From: Caenorhabditis remanei
Taxonomy: Eukaryota; Nematoda; Chromadorea; Rhabditida; Rhabditidae
Reading direction: 5' to 3'
Assembly (NCBI RefSeq): GCF_010183535.1
Contig: NC_071330.1
Span: 4,011,717-4,075,716 of the forward strand
Length of the DNA: 64,000 nucleotides
Positions 10,632 to 23,250 of the stretch are shown here, piece after piece. The notes beneath the pieces were generated by a model. It was not told where the DNA came from, did not search any database, and saw only the letters and a program-made list of their open reading frames with translations. Position 1 is the first letter of the stretch. Every line of letters begins with the position of its first letter. A program made the position numbers and the translations under genes.

Positions 10632-11190
10632 ATGGACGAAGAGTATAGAAACACGCTTCTCTCCTGCACTCAAATGTTCTTGATATTCTCACTGGCTTCT
10701 ATCTTTCAAGTTCAAAACTTCTGCATCCAGCTATCCGGATGTATGATGGTCGTTTATTACTTGGTCATCTACTGGTACATCTTCTGTTCCGAAAGAATCT
10801 CTCATCGGGTTTTCAACATCCAGGTAAGTCGATTGTTTACTAGAGAATTTTGGTGGAGCACTGTTGTAAAACCCATATAGTTTGTTTTCAGGCTATTATC
10901 TTCACTCTGTTCAGTGGGATTGTTGGTCACTGGACAGTCATGAAAACTGATGTCTCACCGACTGACTACATCTTCTTTGTGGGCATTTTCCTGAGTGAGT
11001 TTTTCAAATTTCCAATGTTTTGATTAAGGGACTTTTTAATTAAAGTTGTCGTTATATATCTTCCCCGTTTTCAGCCTTCGTTTTCCACTGTAACTCCATG
11101 GCGACTCATTACGAGAATGGACGTCAACAGGACGAGAGAGCCGGGATGAATGCTGTCAGGGGAAGAGGAAGAGGAAGAAGAAACATGTGA
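10632..11190 (+). CDS. Small multipass membrane protein, nematode family
   Basis: Exons 10632-10823, 10892-10994 and 11075-11190 (192+103+116 nt) give 136 residues. It has two hydrophobic segments in exon 1 (about residues 10-28 and 35-52), a third early in exon 2 (AIIFTLFSGIVGHW) and a fourth spanning the exon 2/3 junction (YIFFVGIFLTFVFHC). A hydrophilic tail ends RGRGRGRRNM. Exon lengths and intron phases (0, 1) equal those of the gene at 2929. The tail rich in Arg-Gly is specific to this member. Function unknown. The upstream HSE-like cluster and TGACTCA may bear on its regulation. Confidence 0.75.
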
Positions 11191-12737
11191 AGATGGAAGA
11201 AATACTTTATGATTTCGATTATGGATATTGATGAGTAATTTTTTGTCTGTCTTTACAACATACCCTCCGTTTTATCGTTTCCCCCGATTCCCTCTGTTTC
11301 TTGGTCCTCTTCTATTTTTACTGTCTCGTGAGGGACCGTTTCAAATCTTTTGTATCTCTATGTTTTCCTTTTTGTCGCAATACATAAATGAATAGTTGGA
11401 GTTTGGAGCACAATATCTCAACTGCCTTGAGAGCTATCAAAATGTGTTTCCAATTAAAAAAACCTTCAATAAATTTTCAGCTACATTTTGGCAGTTGGCA
11501 ACTTGAGCACCTCTATTAGACGTTTCACGGTATGCTTCATGTTAATAATGTTGAGGCTGGAAATCTCCAAGATACCGGTAGTACTTAAAATCTGTCAAAA
11601 TTGGGATCACAAGTTTAGTAAAAATCTCTGAGATTCCAAAAAATACCAAGAAAACTTGGCGTTGGATGTTCCAACTAAATCCTGCTGAACTACGAGTAGT
11701 TCAGGTAACTAAATTCCAGACATTTTTGGAATATCGGAAAACAGATTTCGGGGTGTTTGATTATGGAATTTACGATCAATGACTTCACAAAAAATTAACG
11801 TTTCCTCAGGCTTTGAATGCAATTCGAATTTAGTGGAAAAAAATCGAAAAAATTCGAAAAATGAAGTTGCTTACAATTAGAGAAAACATTACGAATTCTT
11901 GAAAACGTATTCCAAAATTCCAGATTTACGGAGAGATGATTAATGAAGTTACCGTAATCTCTACAGTACCCCTCTCATTAAGAAACACGTCATCTTCGAA
12001 TCTTCCAAATTCACGTGAAACCACCAGTCGGTTCTCTTTAGATCTCTACCGTAACCCTCATAATCGTTAACATTTCGAAACACATTCCCCCCTTCCCTCT
12101 TTTCTTTTTACAACCTCATGCTAATCGACACCTAAATGTCAATGTCCCCCCACTAGATCAGAGTAAACAACTATCATTTCGACATTTTCGATTTGAATTT
12201 CTATTATTCATTGAGTGATGGAGAGGAGGGATGTTGACTGATTGGAATATCTGTTTAGCATTCATCATGAATGAATTTACATTTACCATTAGACGTGGTG
12301 ATTGTGTTAAGTTAGCTATCTTTTCTCCTCTTAATAATCTAATTTAAGATAATATTGTCGAAATACAAAGACTGATCCTTGGCGTTTGTGAACTTTGAAC
12401 GTTTATTCAGATACAAGGCTCCGCCCCAAATCAGGCCCCATTGACCCATCAAAAATCTGAAACAGAACCCTTGCACGGAAAGTGTGTATTAGGCTTTTTC
12501 GTTTTGAGGGCGGGGCTTAAAATAACATTATGATCAAAAATCAAAGATCGCAACAATCTGTTATTTTGACAAAATATATTTTGAAATTACAAAGCTTTTC
12601 GTGAGGACGTCTCCTTTCGGACTGTAAATCCATTCATTTTTACTCTGGTTGAAATCTCTAACCTAATTTAGAATCCTCACGTCTTCAGATTCCCTCCCTC
12701 TCTTAATTCTCCTTATTCCAGATTCCCCAACGTCGTC
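11191..12737. other. Intergenic, no gene seen
   Basis: Low-complexity AT-rich DNA with no ORF above 60 codons, no clear repeat and no RNA-gene signature that I can recognise. Polyadenylation signals of the upstream gene may lie near 11380 (ATAAATGAATAG). Confidence 0.5.
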
Positions 12738-13271
12738 ATGCGAACTCTTCCAATCCTTCTCTTCATATTCTCCTTTTCCATGACTTTCCTCTCTCTGTTC
12801 GCAGTTCCCTACGCAGTCAACTACTTCACAAAAGTGATGAATTACACCTTGTACGTCTTCTTCACAATTCTAACTCTCTTCGCCCGAGAGTTGAATGAAT
12901 TCTTTTGGTTTATCAAGATTTTAGAGGTAATCCTTTGTTTTCTTTCCGGAATATATCACCTGGTTTCTTCAGAGCATGCTAGTCTTCCAGTATTCCATTG
13001 GGTATCTCCAAGGAGCCGCTGTGAATTACTTGAATCCAGAAGACTACACACATGAATACATGTTTTATACGGTGTATTTCGGTGAGGATTCTTCAGGAGA
13101 AATAGTGAAACCTGTTCTTGAATTTCAGGGTTGATTCTCCACTTTGTGCTTCTGATAATCTGTGATTGGGAGAATACAAATGGTCCCGAAATTGTGAAGA
13201 AGTTGATCGGAAGATTCCGGTCGGCACGTAGCGAGCAGGGGGATGAACAGGTTTTCAATAACATATCTTAA
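12738..13271 (+). CDS. Small multipass membrane protein, diverged family member
   Basis: Exons 12738-12926, 12973-13081 and 13129-13271 (189+109+143 nt) give 146 residues. Intron positions and phases match the genes at 2929 and 10632, and the hydrophobic layout is similar: residues about 3-28 (which could act as a signal anchor), 36-50, then segments in exon 2 and at the exon 3 start (LILHFVLLIIC). The tail is charged (WENTNGPEIVKKLIGRFRSAR). Sequence identity to the siblings is low, so family membership rests mainly on architecture and tandem position. The 3' end lies about 200 bp from the truncated RdRP copy. Confidence 0.7.
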
Positions 13272-13573
13272 TCTTTTAGGCGCATTCAGATCTCTACGTG
13301 TACTACTGTATTACAGTCATTGATTCCTTTCTTTCTTTCCTCTATCTAAATTCTGAAAACTCCTGAATAAAGCATAGCAAAATCATTACATGAAACTCTA
13401 CTTAAAACTGACAATTCATTGAATCAGACGCCCGGTTTCTTCGCCCGATAACGTCTGTACAATTTTGAGCCGCAAAGAAAACGCGGGGGGATATTTGGAC
13501 AAAAAATAAAAATCTAGAAAAAACAGGAGGGGAAAAACATAAAAATACGGAAAAGAGGGAAACAATTTGTCGA

Positions 13574-15840
13574 CTAGGTGTTGATGTGTCCCTTGATAAT
13601 CTTCTCATAGCACAGACGAGCCATTTGAATTGAAATATCTTGTCCTGTCACGTAAGTCTTGATGGGCACTTTGACAGCGACGAGTTGACGCAGTTTGTGC
13701 ATTGCTTCGAGAGTTCCACGTGTCGACACGAGGTATTTGACTGAAAATATGATACAGATAATATAGGTTTTTCTGTTAAAAATCACTATTAGATTTCTGT
13801 GGCCCATCAGACGCGCGGACTGACTTCTCCATGTTTCGCATGCAGACCTCCTCAACTCCCGTATGCTCAATCAGTTTACGATGGACAAGGGTGCGGTCGG
13901 CGTCAACTGAAAAGGGAACAATGAAATCAAAATAATGCCTTCTTGAACATCTAATGCGCACCCGGTAACTCAATGACAAACGGCTCGTTCTCCCGAATAA
14001 TCGATCGAATCGTCACTGTCGGGTCGGTGGAGATGGGAAGCTCCTCGAATCGCAAATTGAACAACACATTATAGTAGGTTTTGAGTGCTGCCTCGTGGAA
14101 GATTTGCCATTCGCCACGCATGAAGATTGACGAGAAATTGAGCGGACGGAACGAGAGATTCGACATTTTACGGAACTTTCGAGAAGCGAGGAATTCCAGA
14201 AATTTGACTGTCTGTAATGAAAATATATTATTGAATATCTTCCCAATTAGCTTTTTACCATCGTCGATTTCTCCTTCTCCGTAAGAATTGTACTCATCTC
14301 GTTCTCATTGTCTTTCAATTTCCATTGTTTCTCATCAATTTTCTTGAAAAACGCGGCAGCATTTCCGTCAACCGATGAGTATTGCCTCGTAGCAAAAAGA
14401 ATGAAAAGAAGTGAGAAATGGTAGCTTCGAAGCGGTTGATTATCGAAAAGTTTCGATACCCGAGCCCATTCATCCAATAGAAATAGAACTTCGTCCAATC
14501 CTTGAATCGCTTCCACATACATCCGAACTATTTTCACCGCTCTTCTCACTTGTTTCCCATCTTTTGATTCTGTTGAAAATTGACGATAATCCTCAAACAA
14601 TCGGGAGTTATCACTCAGATACTGTTTTCTATGAGCATCCATCATTGTATACAGCGGATTTGCACCACCCAAGATAATCTCATCTGCCGCCAAACAGCTC
14701 TGCTGTTTCACCGATGCCAACACATCGTACGCCAACCATGCAAATGACAACTTCTTGTTCTCTCTAGTGACACGAGCCTCCTCATAGCATGCTTTATACC
14801 AGGCCACCGCCTTCCTCATCATTTTATTAGTTGGAGCACGGCACTGTCGTTGGAGAATGTTCGTTTCGTTGCCATTGCGTGTGCATTCGGTATTCGTTTG
14901 CCATCCGCCATCGAATTCGTCGAAAAAGTGTTCTCGGTACTTTTTGAACAAATTGGAAACTTTGGTCTCGATCAGTTGATTTGTGTTGTAAAATGACATA
15001 TCGTCTTGATCTTTGTCCGAAATTCGATTACGCATGTCCACGATACATCCAGAGAAGATTTCGCCTTCCGTCTGAAAATATCTATCGTTTATTTTCTAAC
15101 CATTTCTAATCCCTTACTTTAATTCCATAATTCTCCATCACTGATCTCAACTGTGCATTATATCTCGCCAAGTCTTCTCTGGCACTCTGCATATACTCTT
15201 CGTATCCATCAATCGTCATCGTCGGATCTATTGAAATCTCAATTTGCTCGTCTCGCTCCTCGGAGATTTTCACCACATCGTCGATGGCTTTGAATTCACG
15301 GAACAGTTTTCCACATAACCGAGGACTAACATACATTGGACTATGATCGTTTCCCATGTGATAATCTGGAACTCGTTCTGCTCGTTCCGGTGGAATCATC
15401 TCGCCCGTCTCGTCGTCTTTTCTCCATTTTTTCTCCAATTCCTCTGGCGGTATTCCGGATTTTGTGAAGTCGACAGCTTGACAATTCTTCTTCGCTAAAT
15501 CCATGCATACACGTGAATTCAGACCGTATTGATCGGAATTGTGGAGATGGCTGTTGGAAATTGTACCGACTGAATCCAATTTCAGATACGTTACATAGAA
15601 GTCGCGCATCAGACCGTCAATCTCTTCTTCTTTGAACGATGATTTCTGTTTTTCTGAAGTGAAATCAAATGGATCCTCATTCTTGTCCAGCAGCAACTGC
15701 TGATCCCAAATGATTGAATACTCATCTCCATCCAAATCCGAACCAGCCATTTCATCTGGATGTGGGCGTGGTCCATGTTGTGGGAACACTACAACATCAT
15801 TCATATGATGAAGTTCCGGAATATCGACGGCTTCATAGAT
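13574..15840 (-). pseudogene. 5'-truncated RdRP gene copy (EGO-1/RRF-1 type)
   Basis: Minus-strand exons 15118-15840 (partial), 14259-15071, 13962-14211, 13787-13906 and 13574-13740 match exons 10-14 of the complete gene at 38215-43997. Reading frames and splice sites are intact and only scattered base changes occur (for example AMHKL against AMYKL). The catalytic DLDGD motif of eukaryotic RdRPs is kept (codons at 15724-15738). Homology stops abruptly at 15840, where a small fold-back begins, so the N-terminal two thirds is missing and no promoter is visible. An ATG at 15804 could start a 3' fragment protein. Intact frames mean the duplication is recent or, less likely, that the fragment is used. 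Confidence 0.85.
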
Positions 15841-15931
15841 AAAATTTGACCTATTTCCTTTAAAATTTCATTTCCACCATGAAGTTTGAAGAAAAAAGAT
15901 CAAATTTTAAAGGAAATAGGTCAAATTTTAT
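15841..15931. repeat. Small fold-back at the RdRP duplication edge
   Basis: AAAATTTGACCTATTTCC (15841 on) pairs with GGAAATAGGTCAAATTTT (ending near 15931) across a loop of about 35 bp. It starts at the exact base where the two RdRP copies stop matching, so it may mark the breakpoint. Confidence 0.65.
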
Positions 15932-15968
15932 TTTAAAAGTGGTATTTTTAAACAAAACTTAACGGCAT

Positions 15969-17366
15969 TTAATTTTTGGGGTACAATAATTTTAGGGTAC
16001 AACAGGGTACAACTGATTTTAAGGCACAACTTTCGTCATTTTAGGGTACAACTTGCATAATTTTGGGGTACAAAACTGAAAGGGTACAAAAATTTTAGGG
16101 CACAACTATTTTGGGGTACAAACTTCTGATAATTTTAGGGTACAACTGAATACAATTTTAGGGTACAACCATACTTGCAACCGGGCCGAGTCCGGGCCGT
16201 GAGCGGGCCTTTGAATAACTCGCTTCAAAATGAAAATTGGGAGTCGATCAACCTGTCAAATTGTAGATCTTGGTGAGCTCTACTCAAATCTACTTTCATT
16301 TTCACTGTAAGTTTAGTGAGAGCCGCAGTACAAGCCATTAAGTGGCCGGGCCGTGAACAGCCGGGCCTTGAATCACGGCCCGGCCACTTAATGGCTTGTA
16401 CTGCGGCTCTCACTAAACTTACAGTGAAAATGAAAGTAGATTTGAGTAGAGCTCACCAAGATCTACAATATGACAGGTTGATCGACTCCTGATTTTCATT
16501 TTGAAGCGAGTTATTCAAAGGCCCGCTCACGGCCCGGACTCGGCCCGGTTGCAAGTATGGGTACAACCAATATAATTTTAGGGCACAACTAATTTTTGTT
16601 GCTAGTTATTGAAATTTTGAGATTTCCTGAAAATGTTGATCCTAGGGTACATAAAATCAGAGACTGCAGTGAATCATATGGTAAATCGAGGAGCTTGAAG
16701 TACATCCATGGGGTTATCATAGGGTACATCGACTCAGAATTTTCATAAAATTTTAGAAGTCACAGAGTGTTCATCAAATTTCGAGAAAAGATTTACAGAC
16801 GGAGTTCCATAAACATATTACTGATCTTTTGGGAAAGATGATATAACATAAAAACTATTCAAACAACCATTTGCTAGATACTCATATTGGAGTTTCTATA
16901 ATTGACTCTAACATCATCTTTAAAAATCGTATTATTTCATCCCTCTGAAAAAAGCAGCTCCATGAACTCCCCCTGTAAAACTATTCTCAAGAATTAATTA
17001 AAACTCTGTGACTTCTAAAATTTTATGAAAATTCTGAGTCGATGTACCCTATGATAACTCTGTGGATGTACTTCAAGCTCCTCGATTTACCTTATGATTC
17101 ACTGTAGTCTCTGATTCTATGTATCCTAGGATCAAAATTTTCAGGAAATCTCAAAATTTCGATAACTAGCAACAAAAATTTGTTGTAAAATTGTATTCAG
17201 TTGTACCCTAAAATTATCAGAAGTTTGTACCCCAAAATAGTTGAGCCCTAACATTTTTGTACCCTTTCAGTTTTGTACCCTAAAATTATGAAAGTTGTAC
17301 CCTAAAATCAGTTGTACCCTGTTGTACCCTAAAATTGTTGTACCCTAAAAATTAAATGCCAAACTT
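15969..17366. repeat. Fold-back with arms of tandem TTTTAGGGTACAAC units
   Basis: The left end GGCATTTAATTTTT pairs with the right end AAAATTAAATGCC. Both arms are built of degenerate tandem units around TTTTAGGGTACAAC. Allowing for the 390-bp insertion at 16170-16559, the symmetry centre falls near 16866. Inner arms (about 16730-16760 and 17000-17030) pair well. No ORF. Confidence 0.7.
16170..16559. mobile_element. hAT-like MITE (CATACTTG/GGCCCG family), 390 bp
   Basis: Ends CATACTTGCAA/TTGCAAGTATG, nearly a full palindrome with GGGCCG-rich arms. Flanked by a perfect 8-bp duplication GGTACAAC (16162-16169 and 16560-16567). It is inserted in the left arm of the surrounding fold-back and is absent from the right arm, so it is younger than that fold-back. 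Confidence 0.85.
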
Positions 17367-18115
17367 CGGTAAAAAATATCGGAACTTTTTTATTCCGATA
17401 ATAGGGTTTTTTACTCATAAAATCCTTTTTTACTCATAAAATTTTATTTTTTTTAATTTGAACAGAAATTATTATAAAATTATTCATTAAAATAATAAAT
17501 TTATTGTATTTTTCAATGAAAATTCAACTTTTTTACTAGATAATCATCAATTTCCACCAAAAACTGCTGAAAAACTTCAATCGTGTCGAGACCCATTTAA
17601 AAATTTCGGTATGCGCCGTAAAATTCTACCGTACTCCTTCCCCGTCATCTCGTTGATTTTTGCCGCACATGACGTGTTTCGTCGTTTTTTGGCTATTTTT
17701 GGCCATTTGTTTTGCTTAAAATCCATTTTTTATAAATTTAATAAAATTCTGCGTCATTTCTTTACAAAATGTTATGAAAACCATCGATTTTTCGATTTTT
17801 TTTAACTGAATTGAAAATTCTTCGCGTTTTCGACAAAATCTCAATTTTCTAATTTTGTCAGTCTAGCACAGTCTTTCTATAAATAAAACAATCTGTACTG
17901 ACCAAAGAATCTAACTTTTAGCGAAAAAATGTTTTTTGGAAAAAAAATGTCTGATTTTTTTTGTTGGTAATTTCGTTTTCTAGCTCATTTTTCTGCAGAA
18001 ATACTATAGTTTTCAGTTTTTTCTTCCTTCTTGACGGGTTTCCCATCAAAAAACTCAAATTTATATCTAAAATCTTGTTTTTATCAATTATTGAGCGATT
18101 TTTCGGCTAAATCGT
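17367..18115. other. AT-rich spacer, nothing recognised
   Basis: Many short T/A runs. No gene, no strong repeat and no homology to the outer flank of the following palindrome's right arm. Confidence 0.5.
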
Positions 18116-18603
18116 GGTTTTTTCTCGTTTTTTGAATAATTTTCAGTTTTCATCAGAGAAATGATTAGTTTTTGCTGAAAAACTAGGTTTTTTTTAACCC
18201 GGGAAAACTTTTTCTAATTTTGAAACTAACATGTCGTCGTTTCCTCCTCGTTTTTTGCATAATTTCTGATATTTTCAGCTCAAGAATAAGGTTTTTTCTG
18301 GCTTCCGACTTCAGTATCATGCTTCCGAGATCAGTAAAGTAGTTTTAACGACAAAATTGGGTTTTTAGCTGTATTTTCAGTTCGATTGTGAAAAACATTC
18401 TGAAAATTAAAAAAAAACAGATAACTACAAAAATCATTTATTGTCAAGTATCGATTTTTCTATCAATCTTCATTTGATGCTTCATCATCAAGACACTCGC
18501 CATCTTCATCTGCAAATTCATCTGGAATCAGTGCGATCACCTCCCCTTCTCCGATATCTTCATTGATTTCGACGTTCTGAAGATTTGAAAAATTGGATGA
18601 GTA

Positions 18604-18805
18604 CATACTTGTCAAGGCCTGGGCCGGACCTTGTCAGCGAAATTAAGGCCCGGCCCGACGGCTCGAGAAATAGGCGCCAAAAATCAAACTTTTCCAATTT
18701 TTTGACATTTTTCCGATAAAAAGACAAATTTTGGACCGAAAAATCATCAAAATGTTAAAATTTTCGATTTACTCTTTGGAGCCGGGCGGGGCCTTGACAA
18801 CTATG
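18604..18805. mobile_element. hAT-like MITE in left palindrome arm
   Basis: Ends CATACTTGTCAAGG and CCTTGACAACTATG, flanked by a perfect 8-bp duplication GATGAGTA (18596-18603 and 18806-18813). Interior GGCCCG-rich. Confidence 0.85.
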
Positions 18806-19562
18806 GATGAGTAGGAGTCTTGCTTGATTTAAATACTCCAGAATCTGGCTCCGCCCTTCTAATAATTAACTCCGCCAAGTTTCTCTTCAATAGTTACGGC
18901 GCATTTCCCCCTAGGTATCTCATTTTTAGAATTTCAATTTTCGATCGATAGGCGCAATAGGCTCCGCCCCTTTTCTATTGCTGCACGAGTTAATGATAAG
19001 GAATTTCCATTCCGACTTCCTAGTTCCGGATGAGGAATTTTCATTCCGACTTCCGTAATTCCATAATTGTGCAATTCACAAAGAACACATATCGCAGAAA
19101 TATATACTTTTTTCCAAACTTGCGAAATATTGGCCCGGCCCGGCTAGGCCCGTCGGGCCGGGATGTGCCTATGGAGGCGCTTTGGGCACTGAAAGAATTC
19201 AAAGTGTGCGAAAATGCGACGAGAGAGAGAGTGTGTGTCTGCGTCTCTCCAATTCGCACACTCTCTCTCGCCGAATTTTCGAATTAAAAAAAAGTTCATA
19301 AAAAATAGTTTAAAATCCTATGTAAACTTGAGTTTTATCGATATAAGAAAAAAACGTAGCTAAATTCTGTACATTTTCCACAGTTTTGCCGGAAATCCAA
19401 AATTTGGAACTGATTTCTGACAATTCCTACAAAGTTTTGACGATTATGACAAAATCAAGATTTAATGGCTTGAACCAGCTTGAAGTACATAATTTTTGAA
19501 ACTTTAACTGTACAGCTATAAATGCTTCAGTTTTCACACAATTTATATTTGGAATTATTTAA

Positions 19563-21340
19563 GAGGCGTTGTCTGTAAGATGAGGATTCCTCTTGGCACA
19601 GTTGCAAAAAGTTGTTTCAATCCGAACTCTTTTTACAGCATATGTACCCCTATGGTAGTGGTTTACAAAAAATATGTCACCAGTCCCCTATGACGTCATC
19701 ATAGGAAAATATGCCCAATAATCGACTTTTCACCCAAAAATTCATAAAAATTTAAATTTTCCAGATAACCTTACGAAACTTTCGGTACATGTTAGGAGTG
19801 TTTTTGACTACCCTTACACAAATTTCCAGCTCTCCAGACACCCCAGAAACCGTTCAATTAAATTTCATTTTTATGTTTTTTCAACTTTTCTCGAAAATTC
19901 CCTCTAGAAGTCCTCAAATTTCAAATCGTATTCGTATTCCCCGCTAAAAGTTCTATTAGGTCCAATTTGAAACATCAAAAAGTAGGGGGACCATTTTGAG
20001 ATATTTCGATTTTTTCAAAAATCACATAAGGGTCCCCCCTTATGAAAATTTCATTTTTGAAAAAAATTTCAAAAAAAAATTAACTTTGAAAACAATTGAA
20101 ATGTTGATAAAACCCTTGAAATAAGTCACTCACAAAATATAAGATCTTAGAAATGTGTTTGAACGGATTGCGTTTTTTTTGATCATCCAATTTTTTCCAG
20201 TTTTTTTCCGTTTTTAACAATAATTTGTACAGAAGTCCTCAAATTTCATAAGATATCTTAATTCCTTGCAAAATTTAACATATATTTCAATTGACATCAT
20301 TAAAAAACAAGGGGACCATTTTGAGATTTTTCCATTTATTTTGAAATTCAGATAAGGGTCCCCCCTTATGAAAGAAAATTTTTATCAAAAAAATAATTCA
20401 ACTTTTTTTTGATGCAAAAAACGTTCAAACTATAAAAAAATGTTTTCAATATTTTATCGATGTTCTCAACGTCTATTGCATAAAAAAAAAGTTGAATTAT
20501 TTTTTTGATAAAAATTTTCTTTCATAAGGGGGGACCCTTATCTGAATTTCAAAATAAATGGAAAAATCTCAAAATGGTCCCCCTGTTTTTTAATGATGTC
20601 AATTGAAATATATGTTAAATTTTGCAAGGAATTAAGATATCTTATAAAATTTAGGGACTTCTGTACAAATTATTGTTAAAAACGGAAAAAAACTGGAAAA
20701 AATTGGATGATCAAAAAAAACGCAATCCGTTCAAACACATTTCTAAGATCTTATATTTTGTGAGTGACTTATTTCAAGGGTTTTATCAACATTTCAATTG
20801 TTTTCAAAGTTAATTTTTTTTTGAAATTTTTTTCAAAAATGAAATTTTCATAAGGGGGGACCCTTATGTGATTTTTGAAAAAATCGAAATATCTCAAAAT
20901 GGTCCCCCTACTTTTTGATGTTTCAAATTGGACCTAATAGAACTTTTAGCGGGGAATACGAATACGATTTGAAATTTGAGGACTTCTAGAGGGAATTTTC
21001 GAGAAAAGTTGAAAAAACATGAAAATGAAATTTAATTGAACGGTTTCTGGGGTGTCTGGAGAGCTGGAAATTTGTGAAGGGGTTGTCAAAAACACTGCTA
21101 ACATGCACCAAAAGTTTCCCCGAGTTATCTGCAAAATTGAAATTTTTATGAATTTTTGGGTGAAAAGTCAATTATTGGTCATATTTTCCTATGATGACGT
21201 CATAGGGGACTGGTGACATATTGTTTGTGAATCACTACCATAGGGGTACATATGCTGTAAAAAGAGTTTGTATTGAAACAACTTTTTGCAACTGTGCCAA
21301 GGCCCAACACAAACATTCTCACTCTTACAGATAATGCCTC
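19563..21340. mobile_element. 1.8-kb palindromic TTAA-flanked element
   Basis: Starts GAGGCGTTGTCTGTAAGA, ends TCTTACAGATAATGCCTC, and the two halves pair around about 20450. Flanked by TTAA at 19559-19562 and 21341-21344. The uninterrupted mirror site in the opposite arm (near 22495) has a single TTAA, so the empty target is visible in the same window. No transposase ORF. The TTAA target suggests piggyBac-type cut-and-paste, by inference. Confidence 0.9.
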
Positions 21341-23250
21341 TTAAGATATTTATTTAGGTAAATGAATAAAACAATCAACAACAAAGTAAACAAAAGCAAA
21401 TCCAAAGGACAGATTTCAACTCTGTTGAATTCTGTCCAACCATGGGGCCACGCGAAAAATGCGATTTTACATTTACGGTAGTCCGTCACATGAGAGGACA
21501 GATTTCAACTTTATTGAATTCTGTCTTACTAACGAAATAGAAGAGGTCACGCGAGTAAGATGATTTTGTAACTAGGATGATTCTCTCGGTTCAATTTCGT
21601 CTTGCACATGCTGCAGACTTCAGATTACTAGAGACAATCCTAATATGTGTTTCGCTAATTTCCACGTTTCATTAAAATCTAGTGGACACTTTTTAGAAGC
21701 TCAACAACCTTATCTGAAAAATGCATAGTTCTTGTCGAGGCCAGGCTCTTTTCTTACTTGCCTGAGTATACATAATCCTGAGAATATACATCACAAATAG
21801 ATAACTGATTTGAAGTGTCTCCGAAATTATTAGACTCGATATTCTTCCACACACATTATTTAAAAATGCCACTTTTTTCATCTCATTCACATGTATATTT
21901 GATCATCTTTAAAAAAGTTTCTCAGTGGAAAAGTACTTACCCCTTTTCTGAATGAGATGAAAAAAGTGGCATTTTTAAATAATGTGTGTGGAAGAATATC
22001 GAGTCTAATAATTTCGGAGACACTTCAAATCAGTTATCTATTTGTGATGTATATTCTCAGGATTATGTATACTCAGGCAAGTAAGAAAAGAGCCTGGCCT
22101 CGACAAGAACTATGCATTTTTCAGATAAGGTTGTTGAGCTTCTAAAAAGTGTCCACTAGATTTTAATGAAACGTGGAAATTAGCGAAACACATATTAGGA
22201 TTGTCTCTAGTAATCTGAAGTCTGCAGCATGTGCAAGACGAAATTGAACCGAGTGAATCATCCTAGTTACAAAATCATCTTACTCGCGTGACCTCTTCTA
22301 TTTCGTTAGTAAGACAGAATTCAATAAAGTTGAAATCTGTCCTCTCATGTGACGGACTACCGTAAATGTAAAATCGCATTTTTCGCGTGGCCCCATGGTT
22401 GGACAGAATTCAACAGAGTTGAAATCTGTCCTTTGGATTTGCTTTTGTTTACTTTGTTGTTGATTGTTTTATTCATTTACCTAAATAAATATCTTAAATA
22501 ATTCCAAATATAAATTGTGTGAAAACTGAAGCATTTATAGCTGTACAGTTAAAGTTTCAAAAATTATGTACTTCAAGCTGGTTCAAGCCATTAAATCTTG
22601 ATTTTGTCATAATCGTCAAAACTTTGTAGGAATTGTCAGAAATCAGTTCCAAATTTTGGATTTCCGGCAAAACTGTGGAAAATGTACAGAATTTAGCTAC
22701 GTTTTTTTCTTATATCGATAAAACTCAAGTTTACATAGGATTTTAAACTATTTTTTATGAACTTTTTTTTAATTCGAAAATTCGGCGAGAGAGAGTGTGC
22801 GAATTGGAGAGACGCAGACACACACTCTCTCTCTCGTCGCATTTTCGCACACTTTGAATTCTTTCAGTGCCCAAAGCGCCTCCATAGGCACATCCCGGCC
22901 CGACGGGCCTAGCCGGGCCGGGCCAATATTTCGCAAGTTTGGAAAAAAGTATATATTTCTGCGATATGTGTTCTTTGTGAATTGCACAATTATGGAATCA
23001 CGGAAGTCGGAATGAAAATTCCTCATCCGGAACTAGGAAGTCGGAATGGAAATTCCTTATCATTAACTCGTGCAGCAATAGAAAAGGGGCGGAGCCTATT
23101 GCGCCTATCGATCGAAAATTGAAATTCTAAAAATGAGATACCTAGGGGGAAATGCGCCGTAACTATTGAAGAGAAACTTGGCGGAGTTAATTATTAGAAG
23201 GGCGGAGCCAGATTCTGGAGTATTTAAATCAAGCAAGACTCCTACTCATC

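Noticed and set aside
19030..23026. Paired ORFs (MRNFHSDF.., MKKVAFLNN.., MRIGETQ..)
   Set aside because: Each occurs once per palindrome arm in inverted form; a repeat product, not a gene pair.
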